Numbered from the stretch's first letter, positions 16,638 to 24,925 are shown. The stretch: DNA of 47,529 bases from Lachnospiraceae bacterium (GCA_017525525.1 JAFXSQ010000056.1:1-47529); one strand, 5' to 3'. Notes: generated from the letters alone by a model not told the origin. Numbers and translations: made by a program.

Positions 16638-17096
16638 TTATTTACGCCCCGGATCCGTATTGATCTCGTCGTGGTTCACACGGCTCTCACCGTCCACGGC
16701 GTTCGCATCATAGAGATCCTTCTTGATCTGGCTGCTGCTTATCTCGGGAGTTCTCTCGAGATACACAACCTCCACTCCCTCTTCCTTCAGGAAGTCGAAC
16801 TTGCCCTTCCAGTCATCACCCATAACAAAGGTGTCGATATGATACTCATGCATGTCGGACCGCTTCTGATTCCAGCTCTCCTCGGGAATCACAAGATCCA
16901 CATACCTTATTGCCTCGACCAAGGCCTTCCTCTGCTCGTAAGAGAAATAACAGGTCTTGTTCTTCTCCTTAAGGTTAAACTCGTCCGTGGAAATAACCAC
17001 GATAAGGTAATCGCCGAGAGCCTTGGCTCTCCTCAAAAGATTGATATGACCGTAGTGCAAAAGGTCAAATGTTCCGTAGGTTATTACTCTTTTCAT
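16638..17096 (-). CDS. tagD: Glycerol-3-phosphate cytidylyltransferase family protein
   Basis: Makes CDP-glycerol from CTP and glycerol 3-phosphate for poly(glycerol phosphate) polymers. 152 residues with the nucleotidyltransferase signature YGTFDLLHYGHINLLRRAK (HxGH at residues 14-17), the FNLKEKNK stretch, a GDDWKGKFD segment and RTPEISSSQIK, all characteristic of TagD. The C-terminal about 20 residues are extra and polar. GGAG lies 7 nt before the ATG. It follows a glycerophosphotransferase gene by 37 nt, consistent with both acting on the same CDP-glycerol pool. Confidence 0.92.
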   Translation of the reverse strand: MKRVITYGTFDLLHYGHINLLRRAKALGDYLIVVISTDEFNLKEKNKTCYFSYEQRKALVEAIRYVDLVIPEESWNQKRSDMHEYHIDTFVMGDDWKGKFDFLKEEGVEVVYLERTPEISSSQIKKDLYDANAVDGESRVNHDEINTDPGRK

Positions 17097-17111
17097 AACA
17101 ATTCTCCGTAA

Positions 17112-17145
17112 ATATCAAGACTCTTCGCTTCTCTCAGCGTGACGC
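17112..17145. repeat. Repeat remnant at the end of the glycerophosphotransferase gene
   Basis: Minus strand reads GCGTCACGCTGAG..GAAGCGAAGAGTCTT, a degenerate copy of a GTCATTCTGA..GCGAAGAATCTT type intergenic repeat. It supplies the last codons and the TGA of the upstream gene and ends just before the tagD ribosome site. A second remnant with the same layout is at 28565-28591. Confidence 0.5.
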
Positions 17146-18390
17146 CTTTCTTTCCGCAATCATCACGCGCTCGTTAAGCTTGTCCATAAGCTCCTCAAAG
17201 TTATCCGGCTGGGCCTCCATGGTTCTCTTCTTCTCGCGAGCCGCCTTAGAAACCGCCAGCTTCCGGTAGGACTCCTCATCGAAAAACCTTGCAAGCTTTG
17301 CCACAAGCCCCTCGGTATCCCTTGCGCCGTAGCCCCTTACCATGCCCTTGTAGTCGGTAATAAAGCCTCTCTCCTTCGTCGCATAATGCTTATAATCCGG
17401 AGCATAGTAAAGCACCGGCTTGTCATAGGCAAATGCATCAAAGCAGACCGACGAATAATCCGTCAAAAGCACAGAAATGTACGGCAGCACCGTATTGATG
17501 TCAAAGCTTCCGTCCAGATACAGCACATGCTCCCCGAGTCCTTCAAGCTTTACCGCATCCTTTGCCGCCGAGTGGGGCTTTTCAACCCAGAGGCAGCCGT
17601 TCTTCTCGATAAACTCCCTGACCGAAGCATCCGAAAGCGGATGCGGAACCTCGCCGCCCTCCCTGAAGGTCGGCACATAAAGTATAACCCTGTCATGTTC
17701 TTTAAGCTTCTCTGTTACAGCCCTTTCACCGTCTAACGGATTAGACAGTTCTATATCCCTCGGATAACCGCATTCTATAAACTGCTCCTCAGGCACACCA
17801 CAGAACATGGACAAAAGCCTTGTACACTCCCTGCCTGTCGAGAAGTAATAAGCCTTGTCCCAGTGACCGGGTGTGAACAGTGCGTTAAACAATCTGTTAT
17901 TTCTAAGGAAATGCTTGATCCTTCCCTTGATACCGCTCTTCTTTACATTTTCACCGGTAGACTTTCCGGCCTTAAGAGGTATGCCGTGCCACATATTGAT
18001 CTTCACGGCCTTGCCGGAAAACTGCCCCATGATATCACCCTTATAACCCTTTACCGGGTGGCTCATATTGCACACAACATGAACTCCGGCCTTGAAGTGA
18101 TAATACAGGCTTTTAAGACTGTTCATCATGTACACTTCACAGCCCCTGCCTTTAAGCTCATCATAAATCTCATCACTTCTTGTGACCCACACGAGCTTGT
18201 CTATGTCATAGAGCTCCTTGTTTTCCTGCAGATACTGGTACAAAAACCTGCTGTTGTCCGCGTACCTGTCGCCCATCCATGAACCGAAAAGAAGAACCTT
18301 CCTGTCACGCCTTATGACCAGATTCACCGCACCGGTAAAAAGATTTACAACAGGCGCAAATATCCTTAACGCTATGTGTCCGTATCCCAT
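17134..18390 (-). CDS. CDP-glycerol glycerophosphotransferase family protein (TagB/TagF-like)
   Basis: Transfers glycerol phosphate from CDP-glycerol onto a lipid-linked or polymer acceptor at the inner face of the membrane. 418 residues, one hydrophobic N-terminal stretch (about 8-24), then the Glyphos_transf domain: KINMWHGIPLKAGKSTG (near residue 133), VILYVPTFREGG, LWVEKPHS, and VLLTDYSSVCFDAFAYDKPVLYYAPD near 310-335. The last motif and the HG pair contain the catalytic residues known for TagF. Its length suits a primase-like or single-step transferase rather than the long polymerase form. Own promoter at 18466-18494. Confidence 0.9.
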   Translation of the reverse strand: MGYGHIALRIFAPVVNLFTGAVNLVIRRDRKVLLFGSWMGDRYADNSRFLYQYLQENKELYDIDKLVWVTRSDEIYDELKGRGCEVYMMNSLKSLYYHFKAGVHVVCNMSHPVKGYKGDIMGQFSGKAVKINMWHGIPLKAGKSTGENVKKSGIKGRIKHFLRNNRLFNALFTPGHWDKAYYFSTGRECTRLLSMFCGVPEEQFIECGYPRDIELSNPLDGERAVTEKLKEHDRVILYVPTFREGGEVPHPLSDASVREFIEKNGCLWVEKPHSAAKDAVKLEGLGEHVLYLDGSFDINTVLPYISVLLTDYSSVCFDAFAYDKPVLYYAPDYKHYATKERGFITDYKGMVRGYGARDTEGLVAKLARFFDEESYRKLAVSKAAREKKRTMEAQPDNFEELMDKLNERVMIAERKASR

Positions 18391-18465
18391 AATCCATTAA
18401 CCCTCATAAAATCCTGAAACTGTAAGCTCATAATCGTTCCTTAAAAAGCCTTATATAACTTCAAA

Positions 18466-18494
18466 ATAATACCATAAAACCTCGTTTTTTTCAA
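18466..18494 (-). promoter_or_regulatory. Predicted sigma-A promoter of the glycerophosphotransferase-tagD operon
   Basis: Minus strand TTGAAA (18494-18489), 17-nt spacer, TATTAT (18471-18466). It lies 75 nt upstream of the ATG and downstream of no other gene on this strand except prs, whose terminator is beyond. Confidence 0.65.
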
Positions 18495-18536
18495 TCGGAA
18501 ACCACCAACCGTATTATTGTATTATTTGACAAATAT

Positions 18537-18579
18537 AAAAAGCTCCCCGGCGGAAAGTCATTTCCACCGCGAAGCTTTT
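18537..18579 (-). terminator. Intrinsic terminator of prs
   Basis: Minus strand AAAAGCTTCGCGGTGGAAA and its partner TTTCCGCCGGGGAGCTTTT form a long stem around TGAC, ending in a T run. It lies 27 nt after the prs stop. Confidence 0.8.
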
Positions 18580-18605
18580 GTGTATGATTTATAAACCGTT
18601 ACCCC

Positions 18606-19820
18606 TTAGTCCTCATCAACCTTCGGAGCCTTGTAGTTATCGGTAATCGTTCCCTTCTCCTTGTACTCCTGTATACGCGCCTGTATCCTTGCGGACTGGT
18701 CGAGCAGACCGCTGATGGAAGCGTTGTGGTTCAGGTGATCTATAAGTATGGCTATATATTTGCTCAAATCAGCCGACTCATACCATGGGCGGTCGAAGAG
18801 CTCGGGGTTCTGGTAAGTGAGGTTCGTGGTGATAACCTTCTCTATCACGCCTTCCTCGTAAGCCTTGTCGAAGAAGTCCGGTCCGCTGGTGAAGAGACCG
18901 AAGGTAGCAAGCGCATAGACACGCTTTGCATTTCTCCTCTTGAGCTCACGCGCCACATCCAGCATGCTCTCGCCCGAAGCAATCATATCGTCGACAACGA
19001 TAACATCCTTGCCGGCCACGTCATCACCTAAGAACTCATGGGCAACTATCGGGTTCTTTCCGTTGACAACCGTTGTATAGTCACGGCGCTTGTAGAACAT
19101 GCCTACGTCAACGCCTAAGTGGTTTGCAAAGTAAATAGCCCTGTTCATCGCGCCCTCATCCGGACTTATAACCATCATGTGGTCGCTGTCCAAAGTAAGA
19201 TCCGGAGTAGTGCGAAGCAGCGTCTTTATAAACTGATAAGTGGGCATGATGTTCTCGAAGCCGCTTACCGGGATTGCATTCTGCACCCTCGGGTCGTGAG
19301 CATCAAAGGTTATGATGTTCTCCACGCCCATGCCTATAAGCTCCTGAAGCGCAAATGCGCAATCCAAAGACTCACGGCTGTTTCTCTTGTGCTGCCTGCT
19401 CTCATAAAGGAACGGCATGATGACCGTAATCCTCGCAGCCTTTCCGGCTATAGCAGCGATGACTCTCTTCAAATCCGAATAGTGATCGTCCGGAGACATC
19501 ATGTTCTCTTTCCCGCATATCTTGTAAGTTACATTGTGGTTCATCACATCCACAAGCAGGTAAAGATCATCACCTCTTACGGTCTCCTTAAGCATTCCCT
19601 TCGCCTCGCCCGAGCCGAATCTCGGACACTCCGACTTAACGAGATAAGAATTCTTCTTGTATCCCGTAAATGTAAAGTGCTCGTTTTCATCATTTTCTCT
19701 CTCCGCTCTCCAGCGCGAGATGTAGGAATCAACCTTAAGTCCAAGCTCAGTCGAGCTCTCCAAGGCTATAATTCCGAGTTTTCCGACAGGTACATTGATA
19801 AGATGGCTTGTATCCGGCAT
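18606..19820 (-). CDS. prs: Ribose-phosphate pyrophosphokinase, long form
   Basis: Makes PRPP from ribose 5-phosphate and ATP for nucleotide, His and Trp synthesis. The PRPP-binding signature DVIVVDDMIASGESM (near residue 278) and the ATP-loop region MPFLYESRQHKRNSRESLDC near 155 are clear. At 404 residues it is about 90 longer than the usual 315; the extra length is in the N-terminal part, including the charged RAERENDENEHF segment and GDDLYLLVDVMNH region, and a longer C-terminus. Such long forms occur in Clostridia. GGAGG lies 7 nt before the ATG. It follows the loader gene by 38 nt. Confidence 0.9.
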   Translation of the reverse strand: MPDTSHLINVPVGKLGIIALESSTELGLKVDSYISRWRAERENDENEHFTFTGYKKNSYLVKSECPRFGSGEAKGMLKETVRGDDLYLLVDVMNHNVTYKICGKENMMSPDDHYSDLKRVIAAIAGKAARITVIMPFLYESRQHKRNSRESLDCAFALQELIGMGVENIITFDAHDPRVQNAIPVSGFENIMPTYQFIKTLLRTTPDLTLDSDHMMVISPDEGAMNRAIYFANHLGVDVGMFYKRRDYTTVVNGKNPIVAHEFLGDDVAGKDVIVVDDMIASGESMLDVARELKRRNAKRVYALATFGLFTSGPDFFDKAYEEGVIEKVITTNLTYQNPELFDRPWYESADLSKYIAILIDHLNHNASISGLLDQSARIQARIQEYKEKGTITDNYKAPKVDED

Positions 19821-19858
19821 GATTTTCCTCCTGCTTTCGCATAATTGCGCACTATAAG

Positions 19859-20851
19859 TTACTTGTTTAGCTGTTCTCTTCTCTTAATATATCTCACATC
19901 ATCACCGTACATCAAAAGCACGGTGTAATCTGCAATTATCCTCGACACTATCCTTTCCTGATACCTCTTGCTGAAGCTCTCCCAGGAGCAGTTTGTCGAT
20001 ATGAGCACAGGCTTGCCCGCCCGCGCCCTGCTGTTGATTATCTCAAAAAGCTGCGAGTTGACTAAGCTGTTAGTCATCTCTGTTCCAAGGTCGTCGATAA
20101 TAAGAAGCTCTGTCTTCTGCACAAGCTCATATAGCGCGCCGGCATCCTCTTCTTTCTCTATAAGATAGGCTCCGACCACATCGTTAAAAAGCTCATTTGC
20201 CGAAAGATATAAGACCGAGTGTCCTCTCTCAAGCAGACGACCCGCTATACAGTTTGAAAGAAATGATTTGCCGCGTCCGGTCTCGCCGTAGATCAGCATA
20301 CCCTTTACAATCTTTTCACTGTCAAACGAATCGACAAAGTCCTCAGCAAGCCTTAAGGCCCTCTCCGCATTCTCCCTCGGAGTAAGCTCCATATCCTTCC
20401 ACTTTTGACTACTGTAGTAGTCAAGATTGAAGTTGTCAAAGCTTTCCATCCGGAACACATTCCCGAGATTCGACTGCCTGTAGAGTCTGTCAGTCAGTTT
20501 CTTATTATAACATGAACAGCGTACTCCGTCGACATCTCCCGTATCCTTGCACAACGGACAATCAAATACCGGCTCAAGATAATTCTCCGGGTACCCGTTC
20601 TCCGTAAGAAGTCTTTTTAACTCCTTTGATTTTGCAAGACCGCTTTCCTTCTTCTCCGCAGCCTTTCCCTTCAGGACACGTTCCCTTATCATATCGATAT
20701 AATCGAGCTTTGAACCAACCTCAAGCTCCTCTGCCCCGGGAATCTTCTTATACACCTCTTCGCGTCTTTCGTCAAGTAGCTGTCTGTTCTTAAAGCGGAT
20801 TTCGTCATATTCACTTTTGATATCCAGCAAATCCTGCCTTGTCAGTATCAT
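19859..20851 (-). CDS. DnaI/DnaC-type helicase loader ATPase
   Basis: AAA+ ATPase that loads the replicative helicase. 330 residues: N-terminal helical region, a four-cysteine zinc-finger-like segment (CPLCKDTGDVDGVRCSC) near 110-127, and an AAA+ core with Walker A GETGRGKSF near 195, Walker B ELLIIDDLGTE near 253 and sensor ISTNCSWESF. This order matches DnaI of Bacillus. The ATG at 20851 is preferred to the in-frame start at 20920 because the upstream codons lie in an interspersed repeat. The gene follows dnaD, its functional partner. Confidence 0.88.
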   Translation of the reverse strand: MILTRQDLLDIKSEYDEIRFKNRQLLDERREEVYKKIPGAEELEVGSKLDYIDMIRERVLKGKAAEKKESGLAKSKELKRLLTENGYPENYLEPVFDCPLCKDTGDVDGVRCSCYNKKLTDRLYRQSNLGNVFRMESFDNFNLDYYSSQKWKDMELTPRENAERALRLAEDFVDSFDSEKIVKGMLIYGETGRGKSFLSNCIAGRLLERGHSVLYLSANELFNDVVGAYLIEKEEDAGALYELVQKTELLIIDDLGTEMTNSLVNSQLFEIINSRARAGKPVLISTNCSWESFSKRYQERIVSRIIADYTVLLMYGDDVRYIKRREQLNK

Positions 20852-20871
20852 CGTTATTCTTTCTTCCAAAT

Positions 20872-20950
20872 ATGTAATGGCATGATTACTTCGTAATCCT
20901 GCCCGGACGGTCGGAGTCATTCTAAATCATGACTTCGTCATGATGACTCC
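20872..20950. repeat. Two-hairpin interspersed repeat, copy overlapping the dnaD stop
   Basis: Homologous to 38-124. Hairpin 1 (20879-20903) is GGCA..GATTAC-TTC-GTAATC..TGCC; hairpin 2 (20913-20950) is GGAGTCAT...ATGACTCC outside with CATGAC-TTC-GTCATG inside. Compared with the first copy, stem bases differ on both sides and still pair. The dnaD stop codon (20938-20940) lies inside hairpin 2. Confidence 0.8.
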
Positions 20951-22104
20951 TTCCTGTTGCCCGATTGCGCCAAAAAGAGCTTTTCCATCTCTTTAAGCTC
21001 AGCCTCATTATCCGAGTGCATAAAATCATTTATGCTTCCCACGCTCGTCTTGCCCATCTTCGCCTCTGCGGCCTTCTTTGCCTTGCTTTCGGCAAATTCC
21101 TTGTTGACCCTCTCCACATCGGCTTTGGTCTTCACGCCCTTTTTGTACCAGTTTTCCATAATACCGTTGATGTATTTGAAGTTGGCCGAAGCAGGCTTTT
21201 CCGCAACCGCAAGCTCCGCGGCGTACTCAACCATCTCGTCGGTAAAGCCGTACTGCTTGGTCCATACATCTATGTAGTTCATCTCTATATTCGTAGGATA
21301 TCTGCTCCTTATGCCCAGCTGCTTATAAAGGCTTTTGACTAATCCGGTAGTCATATCGGTCTGGGCCTTCGCCTCTTCCTTGGAGGTTATGCCCTCATTA
21401 TACCAGGCCACGGCGACAGCCTCCATGTAACGGCTGTTCTTCTTTCCCATCGTCACGCAATATTCTATCAGAAACTCTATAAGATCGACATCAAAGTTAA
21501 GCTTGTCGTAAATGTATGAAAGAGTTTCCTGATCCCTCTGTGTAATCGGTTTTGCGAACAGCTCCTGAAGCATATAGATAAGGCTGCTAAAATCCTCATC
21601 ATGCAAAAGGTCATTTAAATCATCCCTGGTAATCGGAGTCTTCTCCGGAAGTACCCTTTCGGACTTTGTATAAGTTGTCTTTGCTTCTACCTTTTTTGCC
21701 GGCTCCGGCTTCTTGTCCGATATAATCTTCTCGGCCTCAGCCTCTTCGCTTACTGTAAGCTCACGAACTCGAACTATATCGGCTTCACGCTTCTCTGAAC
21801 CATAATATGACTTTAGCGGGAGCAATACTATCCCAGACGGCCTTCCTTCTCCGTCATAATTAAGCCTTATCGCATCACGCCCTATCCAATACTTGATTGC
21901 GCGGCAGATGTCATTCTCTGTCAGATTAAAATGATCCGCTATCTGCGACACAGTGATATTCTTCTCGAGATTAAGAAGACGCACAAGATAAAGATAGACC
22001 TTTACATAGTCACCGTTTGCCTCCGTCATATAATAGTCTATGAAGAAGTTGGAAATGGCTGAATAGGTCTCATTGTTTTCTGTTGAAATACTGATGCTTT
22101 TCAT
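20938..22104 (-). CDS. dnaD: DnaD-domain replication initiation protein
   Basis: Primosomal protein that bridges DnaA and the helicase loader. 388 residues: an N-terminal winged-helix domain (FFIDYYMTEANGDYVKVYLYLVRLL, then VSQIADHFNLTENDICRAI), a polar linker (about 120-155), and two DnaD/DnaB2 domains (about 165-230 and 255-330) ending with the VEYAAELAV...FKYINGIMENWYKKGV signature. The C-terminus runs into an interspersed repeat that provides the stop codon. ATG at 22104 has a GGGGAAG site. It has a strong promoter (22141-22168) with DnaA boxes upstream, and the loader gene is downstream. Confidence 0.88.
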   Translation of the reverse strand: MKSISISTENNETYSAISNFFIDYYMTEANGDYVKVYLYLVRLLNLEKNITVSQIADHFNLTENDICRAIKYWIGRDAIRLNYDGEGRPSGIVLLPLKSYYGSEKREADIVRVRELTVSEEAEAEKIISDKKPEPAKKVEAKTTYTKSERVLPEKTPITRDDLNDLLHDEDFSSLIYMLQELFAKPITQRDQETLSYIYDKLNFDVDLIEFLIEYCVTMGKKNSRYMEAVAVAWYNEGITSKEEAKAQTDMTTGLVKSLYKQLGIRSRYPTNIEMNYIDVWTKQYGFTDEMVEYAAELAVAEKPASANFKYINGIMENWYKKGVKTKADVERVNKEFAESKAKKAAEAKMGKTSVGSINDFMHSDNEAELKEMEKLFLAQSGNRKESS

Positions 22105-22140
22105 ATAGTTTTCTTCCCCTGTATTTGTGTTGCGAGGGTT

Positions 22141-22168
22141 ATTATAGCATCAGATTTCCTTTAGTCAA
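22141..22168 (-). promoter_or_regulatory. Sigma-A promoter of dnaD
   Basis: Minus strand TTGACT (22168-22163), 16-nt spacer, perfect TATAAT (22146-22141), 36 nt before the dnaD ATG. Confidence 0.8.
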
Positions 22169-22202
22169 TCGAACACTCTTTTGCCACACTGTGAAAGAAA
22201 AA

Positions 22203-22220
22203 TGTGGATATTGTGGATAA
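22203..22220 (-). promoter_or_regulatory. Tandem DnaA boxes upstream of dnaD
   Basis: Minus strand TTATCCACA (perfect DnaA-box consensus) followed directly by ATATCCACA (one mismatch). The pair lies about 35 bp upstream of the dnaD -35 and is repeated exactly at 22343-22360. Confidence 0.7.
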
Positions 22221-22310
22221 TGTTAATTAGAGTTTACAGTAAAAATAATATCGCCGAAAACCCTCATTTATCCGTCATTCACCATTTGCATTATGTTAAC
22301 CTAATCAATA

Positions 22311-22343
22311 ACGACCACCGCGTTTGTCTAACGCAGTGGTCGT
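22311..22343 (-). terminator. Hairpin after murC
   Basis: ACGACCACCGCGTT (22311-22324) pairs with AACGCAGTGGTCGT (22330-22343) with one mismatch and a 5-nt loop. The T tract on the minus strand is poor, so termination strength is uncertain. Confidence 0.5.
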
Positions 22344-22360
22344 GTGGATATTGTGGATAA
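22343..22360 (-). promoter_or_regulatory. Second tandem DnaA-box pair, at the murC stop
   Basis: Identical 18-nt copy of 22203-22220, 140 bp away, directly against the murC stop codon. Contains one perfect and one near-perfect DnaA box in the same orientation. Confidence 0.65.
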
Positions 22361-23743
22361 TTATTTTTTTACCAGGTTTTCGCCGATAGAAACTACGTTT
22401 CCGGCCCCCATAGTTATCAACAAATAATTTTTTTTGTAATTATTTTTTACGTACTCCTCTATCTTGTCAAACTGTCCCAAATATGTGGCATTTCCGCCCT
22501 TGACATTGATGAGCTCGGCGAGATCCTTCGAGGATACCGTTCCGTCATCCTTCTCTCTCGCAGCGTAGATATCCGCAAGCAGCACTTCGTCACACACCTT
22601 AAGCGCCTCGGCAAACTCATCAAGCAAAGCCTTAGTCCTGCTGTAGGTGTGCGGCTGAAAGATCACGCAGAGCTTCTCGGGTTTAAGCTCTCTTGCGCTC
22701 TTCAATGTAGCCGTTATCTCCGTGGGGTGGTGCGCGTAATCATCCACCACAATCACTCCCTGTTCGGTTACGCCCTTTTTCTCAAAGCGCCTCTTTGCGC
22801 TCTTGCATCTCGACAGCCCCTTTAATGTAAGCTCACGATCAACTCCCAGGTAGTCCGCGGAAGCAATGGCTGCCATGGAATTCATCACATTGTGAAGTCC
22901 GGGCACGCCCAGCGAAACCTTTACGGGCTCGCGCTCCTTCGATACAAGCGTATATGTCGGGAGACCGTTCTCGTCGTAGTTTATGTCCTCCGCGCGATAA
23001 TCATTTTCCTCTTTTAAGCCAAAGGTGATAACCCTCTCGCTCGTTCCCGAAGCAACAAAAGCGGCGCTGTCCATGTCACCGTTTAATACGACCACTCCGC
23101 CCTTCACGGTCTTGCCCGCAAAGGTCTTGAAGGACTCCTTTATGTTCTCAAGATTCTTAAAGAAATCGAGATGATCCGCGTCCACATTCAGGATGATGGT
23201 AACAAACGGATTTAATGCGTGGTAACTGTTGGTATACTCGCAAGCCTCGGTTATAAAGTAGTCTGACTTGCCCACGCGGATATTTCCCTGAATGGCATCA
23301 AGCATACCGCCGATGGAAACCGTCGGATCAAGCCTCGCCTCCATGCAGATGTAGGACATCATGGAAGTGGTTGTTGTCTTGCCGTGCGTTCCCGCAACCG
23401 CTACCGAATACTTATAATGATCCATGATCTGCCCGAGCAGCTCCGCGCGCTTCAGCATGGGGATAGAAAGCTCCGTCGCCCTCACATACTCCGGATTGTC
23501 CGGGTGAATCGCCGCGGTGTATATTATTACATCTATATCCTCCGTTATGTTCTCTCTTACCTGACCGATTTTGATATCTGCCCCGAGCTTCTCAAGCCTT
23601 TCGGTCACGTCGCTCGCCTTCATATCAGAACCGCACACCGCAAAGCCTTCCATAAGAAGCACCTCGGCAAGGCCGCTCATGCTGATTCCGCCAATACCCA
23701 TAAAATAAGCCTTCACGGGCTTTTTAAAGTCTACCTTATACAT
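22361..23743 (-). CDS. murC: UDP-N-acetylmuramate--L-alanine ligase
   Basis: Adds L-Ala to UDP-MurNAc with ATP, the first amino acid of the peptidoglycan stem, in the cytoplasm. 460 residues, normal length. The Mur ligase domains are complete: N-terminal Rossmann domain (FMGIGGISMSGLAEVL), ATP-binding loop VAGTHGKTTTTSMM near 115, central domain (LNVDADHLDFF), and C-terminal domain with DDYAHHPTEITATL and IFQPHTYSRT. AGGAGA lies 6 nt before the ATG. It is separated from mecA by a hairpin terminator, with little room for its own promoter, so readthrough from mecA is likely. Confidence 0.97.
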   Translation of the reverse strand: MYKVDFKKPVKAYFMGIGGISMSGLAEVLLMEGFAVCGSDMKASDVTERLEKLGADIKIGQVRENITEDIDVIIYTAAIHPDNPEYVRATELSIPMLKRAELLGQIMDHYKYSVAVAGTHGKTTTTSMMSYICMEARLDPTVSIGGMLDAIQGNIRVGKSDYFITEACEYTNSYHALNPFVTIILNVDADHLDFFKNLENIKESFKTFAGKTVKGGVVVLNGDMDSAAFVASGTSERVITFGLKEENDYRAEDINYDENGLPTYTLVSKEREPVKVSLGVPGLHNVMNSMAAIASADYLGVDRELTLKGLSRCKSAKRRFEKKGVTEQGVIVVDDYAHHPTEITATLKSARELKPEKLCVIFQPHTYSRTKALLDEFAEALKVCDEVLLADIYAAREKDDGTVSSKDLAELINVKGGNATYLGQFDKIEEYVKNNYKKNYLLITMGAGNVVSIGENLVKK

Positions 23744-23785
23744 TTTTTGTCTCCTTTAGCAAGTAAAAACTATTATCATTAGTAA

Positions 23786-23813
23786 AATCGAGTAGGGAAA
23801 CCCCTACTCGATT
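23786..23813 (-). terminator. Hairpin terminator between mecA and murC
   Basis: Perfect 12-bp stem, AATCGAGTAGGG with CCCTACTCGATT, 4-nt loop, followed on the minus strand by a short T-rich tail. Probably a partial terminator, since murC follows closely. Confidence 0.7.
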
Positions 23814-23831
23814 GTTATAATTCCTGATAAA

Positions 23832-24650
23832 TCAAAGCTTTGAAAGCGTCTGAATGGCATTCCCGTGAACTATAATCTTAAAATACTCATCCATATGCGC
23901 TCTCGAAGCGTATGTCGATCTCTGCCTTGTTCCGTACTCACCCACCACGTTGCAGGTCTGGGTAAACTCGGCATCGGTGTTGTTATTATTGGTCATATAC
24001 AGATAAAATCGCTTGTCTGTCGGGTTCTTGTACAGAGTGTTGTCGCTTCGGTACACATCTCCCACAAGCTTCGAGGTTACAATAACCTGGTCTAAGGTTC
24101 TGAAGGCATATATCCTGAAGGCTTCAAGAGACTTTGTCTTAGCATCCTTCGAAGCTTCGCTTCCTGCCTTGATAACATTGCCCGACTCATGGCCCTTGCC
24201 TGCCGAAAGAGTGGACTCAAGATGCTTTAAGGCTTCTATTATACCCTCTGCAACTGTCCTTTTGGCTTCCGGAGTTATGCCCATCCCCGTAAGCTCGCCT
24301 CTTTCATCCTCGGGAAGATCGGTATCGGTGTCAATCTCGAAATCGTCATCCTCCTCCGGCGTTCCGGTAAAACGCGAAAACCTCGTATCAAGCTCATCGG
24401 GATCCTCAACCTTGGTTATAATAAGAACCAGATTCTCTCCCGAAAGCGGGATAGCCTCTATCATAAGCGGAACATCCTCCGCCTCAAAACCAACCTCGGT
24501 TTCGGCCTGAAGCATAAGCTCCCTGAATAAAGCCCTTGCCTTATCCGTACCGTAAGCCAGCTCGGAAAGCTTTATTCCCTTTCCGTCAAGGTCCTGCTTG
24601 CTAAGCGTACACTTTATCTGATTATCATTAAGTCTTTCGATATGATACAT
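23832..24650 (-). CDS. mecA: MecA-type adaptor protein
   Basis: Adaptor that delivers substrates to the ClpC protease; in Bacillus it controls competence. 272 residues: N-terminal substrate-binding domain (MYHIERLNDNQIKCTLSKQDL... LMLQAETEVGF), an acidic linker near 93-118, and a C-terminal ClpC-binding domain with the RTLDQVI segment and DKRFYLYM near the end. GGAG lies 7 nt before the ATG. The promoter at 24982-25010 implies a 5' leader of about 325 nt largely built from interspersed repeats. Confidence 0.9.
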   Translation of the reverse strand: MYHIERLNDNQIKCTLSKQDLDGKGIKLSELAYGTDKARALFRELMLQAETEVGFEAEDVPLMIEAIPLSGENLVLIITKVEDPDELDTRFSRFTGTPEEDDDFEIDTDTDLPEDERGELTGMGITPEAKRTVAEGIIEALKHLESTLSAGKGHESGNVIKAGSEASKDAKTKSLEAFRIYAFRTLDQVIVTSKLVGDVYRSDNTLYKNPTDKRFYLYMTNNNNTDAEFTQTCNVVGEYGTRQRSTYASRAHMDEYFKIIVHGNAIQTLSKL

Positions 24651-24672
24651 ATAATCACTCCATTTAAAGATC

Positions 24673-24801
24673 CTTCCTGTTGCTTCGCAAGCCCTCGCAT
24701 TTCGTCATAAGGGGTACCGCTTGCGGTGGATTCCTTATGACATCGAAGGCCGGCACCTCAACGCTCCGCATTGAGGTCTGCGTCGCTTCGCTCAGGATGA
24801 C
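24673..24801. repeat. 129-bp interspersed hairpin repeat, copy 2, in the mecA leader
   Basis: Same element as 12686-12814: the first 85 nt are identical, and the second hairpin has compensatory changes. It begins 22 nt upstream of the mecA start codon and is transcribed in the mecA leader. Confidence 0.85.
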
Positions 24802-24925
24802 ACGCGGGTGTCATTCTGAGAGGAGAAACGCAAATGACGAAGTCATTTTTTTAAATGCGTTTCGACAACATGACACGATTATGAATTAATCGTGTCAATA
24901 CTATTGCTTTAGCCCGAAGAATCTT
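24797..24925. repeat. Run of further hairpins and a shared 34-nt block in the mecA leader
   Basis: Three more hairpins follow: ATGACAC-GCGG-GTGTCAT (24797-24814); AAACGCA...TGCGTTT enclosing AAATGAC-GAA-GTCATTT (24826-24862); and TGACACGATT / AATCGTGTCA, a perfect 10-bp stem (24871-24897). 24892-24925 matches 1183-1216. The 24651-25155 gap thus holds repeats and two divergent promoters, and no gene that I can support. Confidence 0.7.

Noticed and set aside
22105-22360. Chromosomal replication origin.
   Set aside because: DnaA boxes are present, but dnaA, dnaN and other origin genes are not nearby and there are too few boxes to call an origin; kept as a regulatory or titration site.
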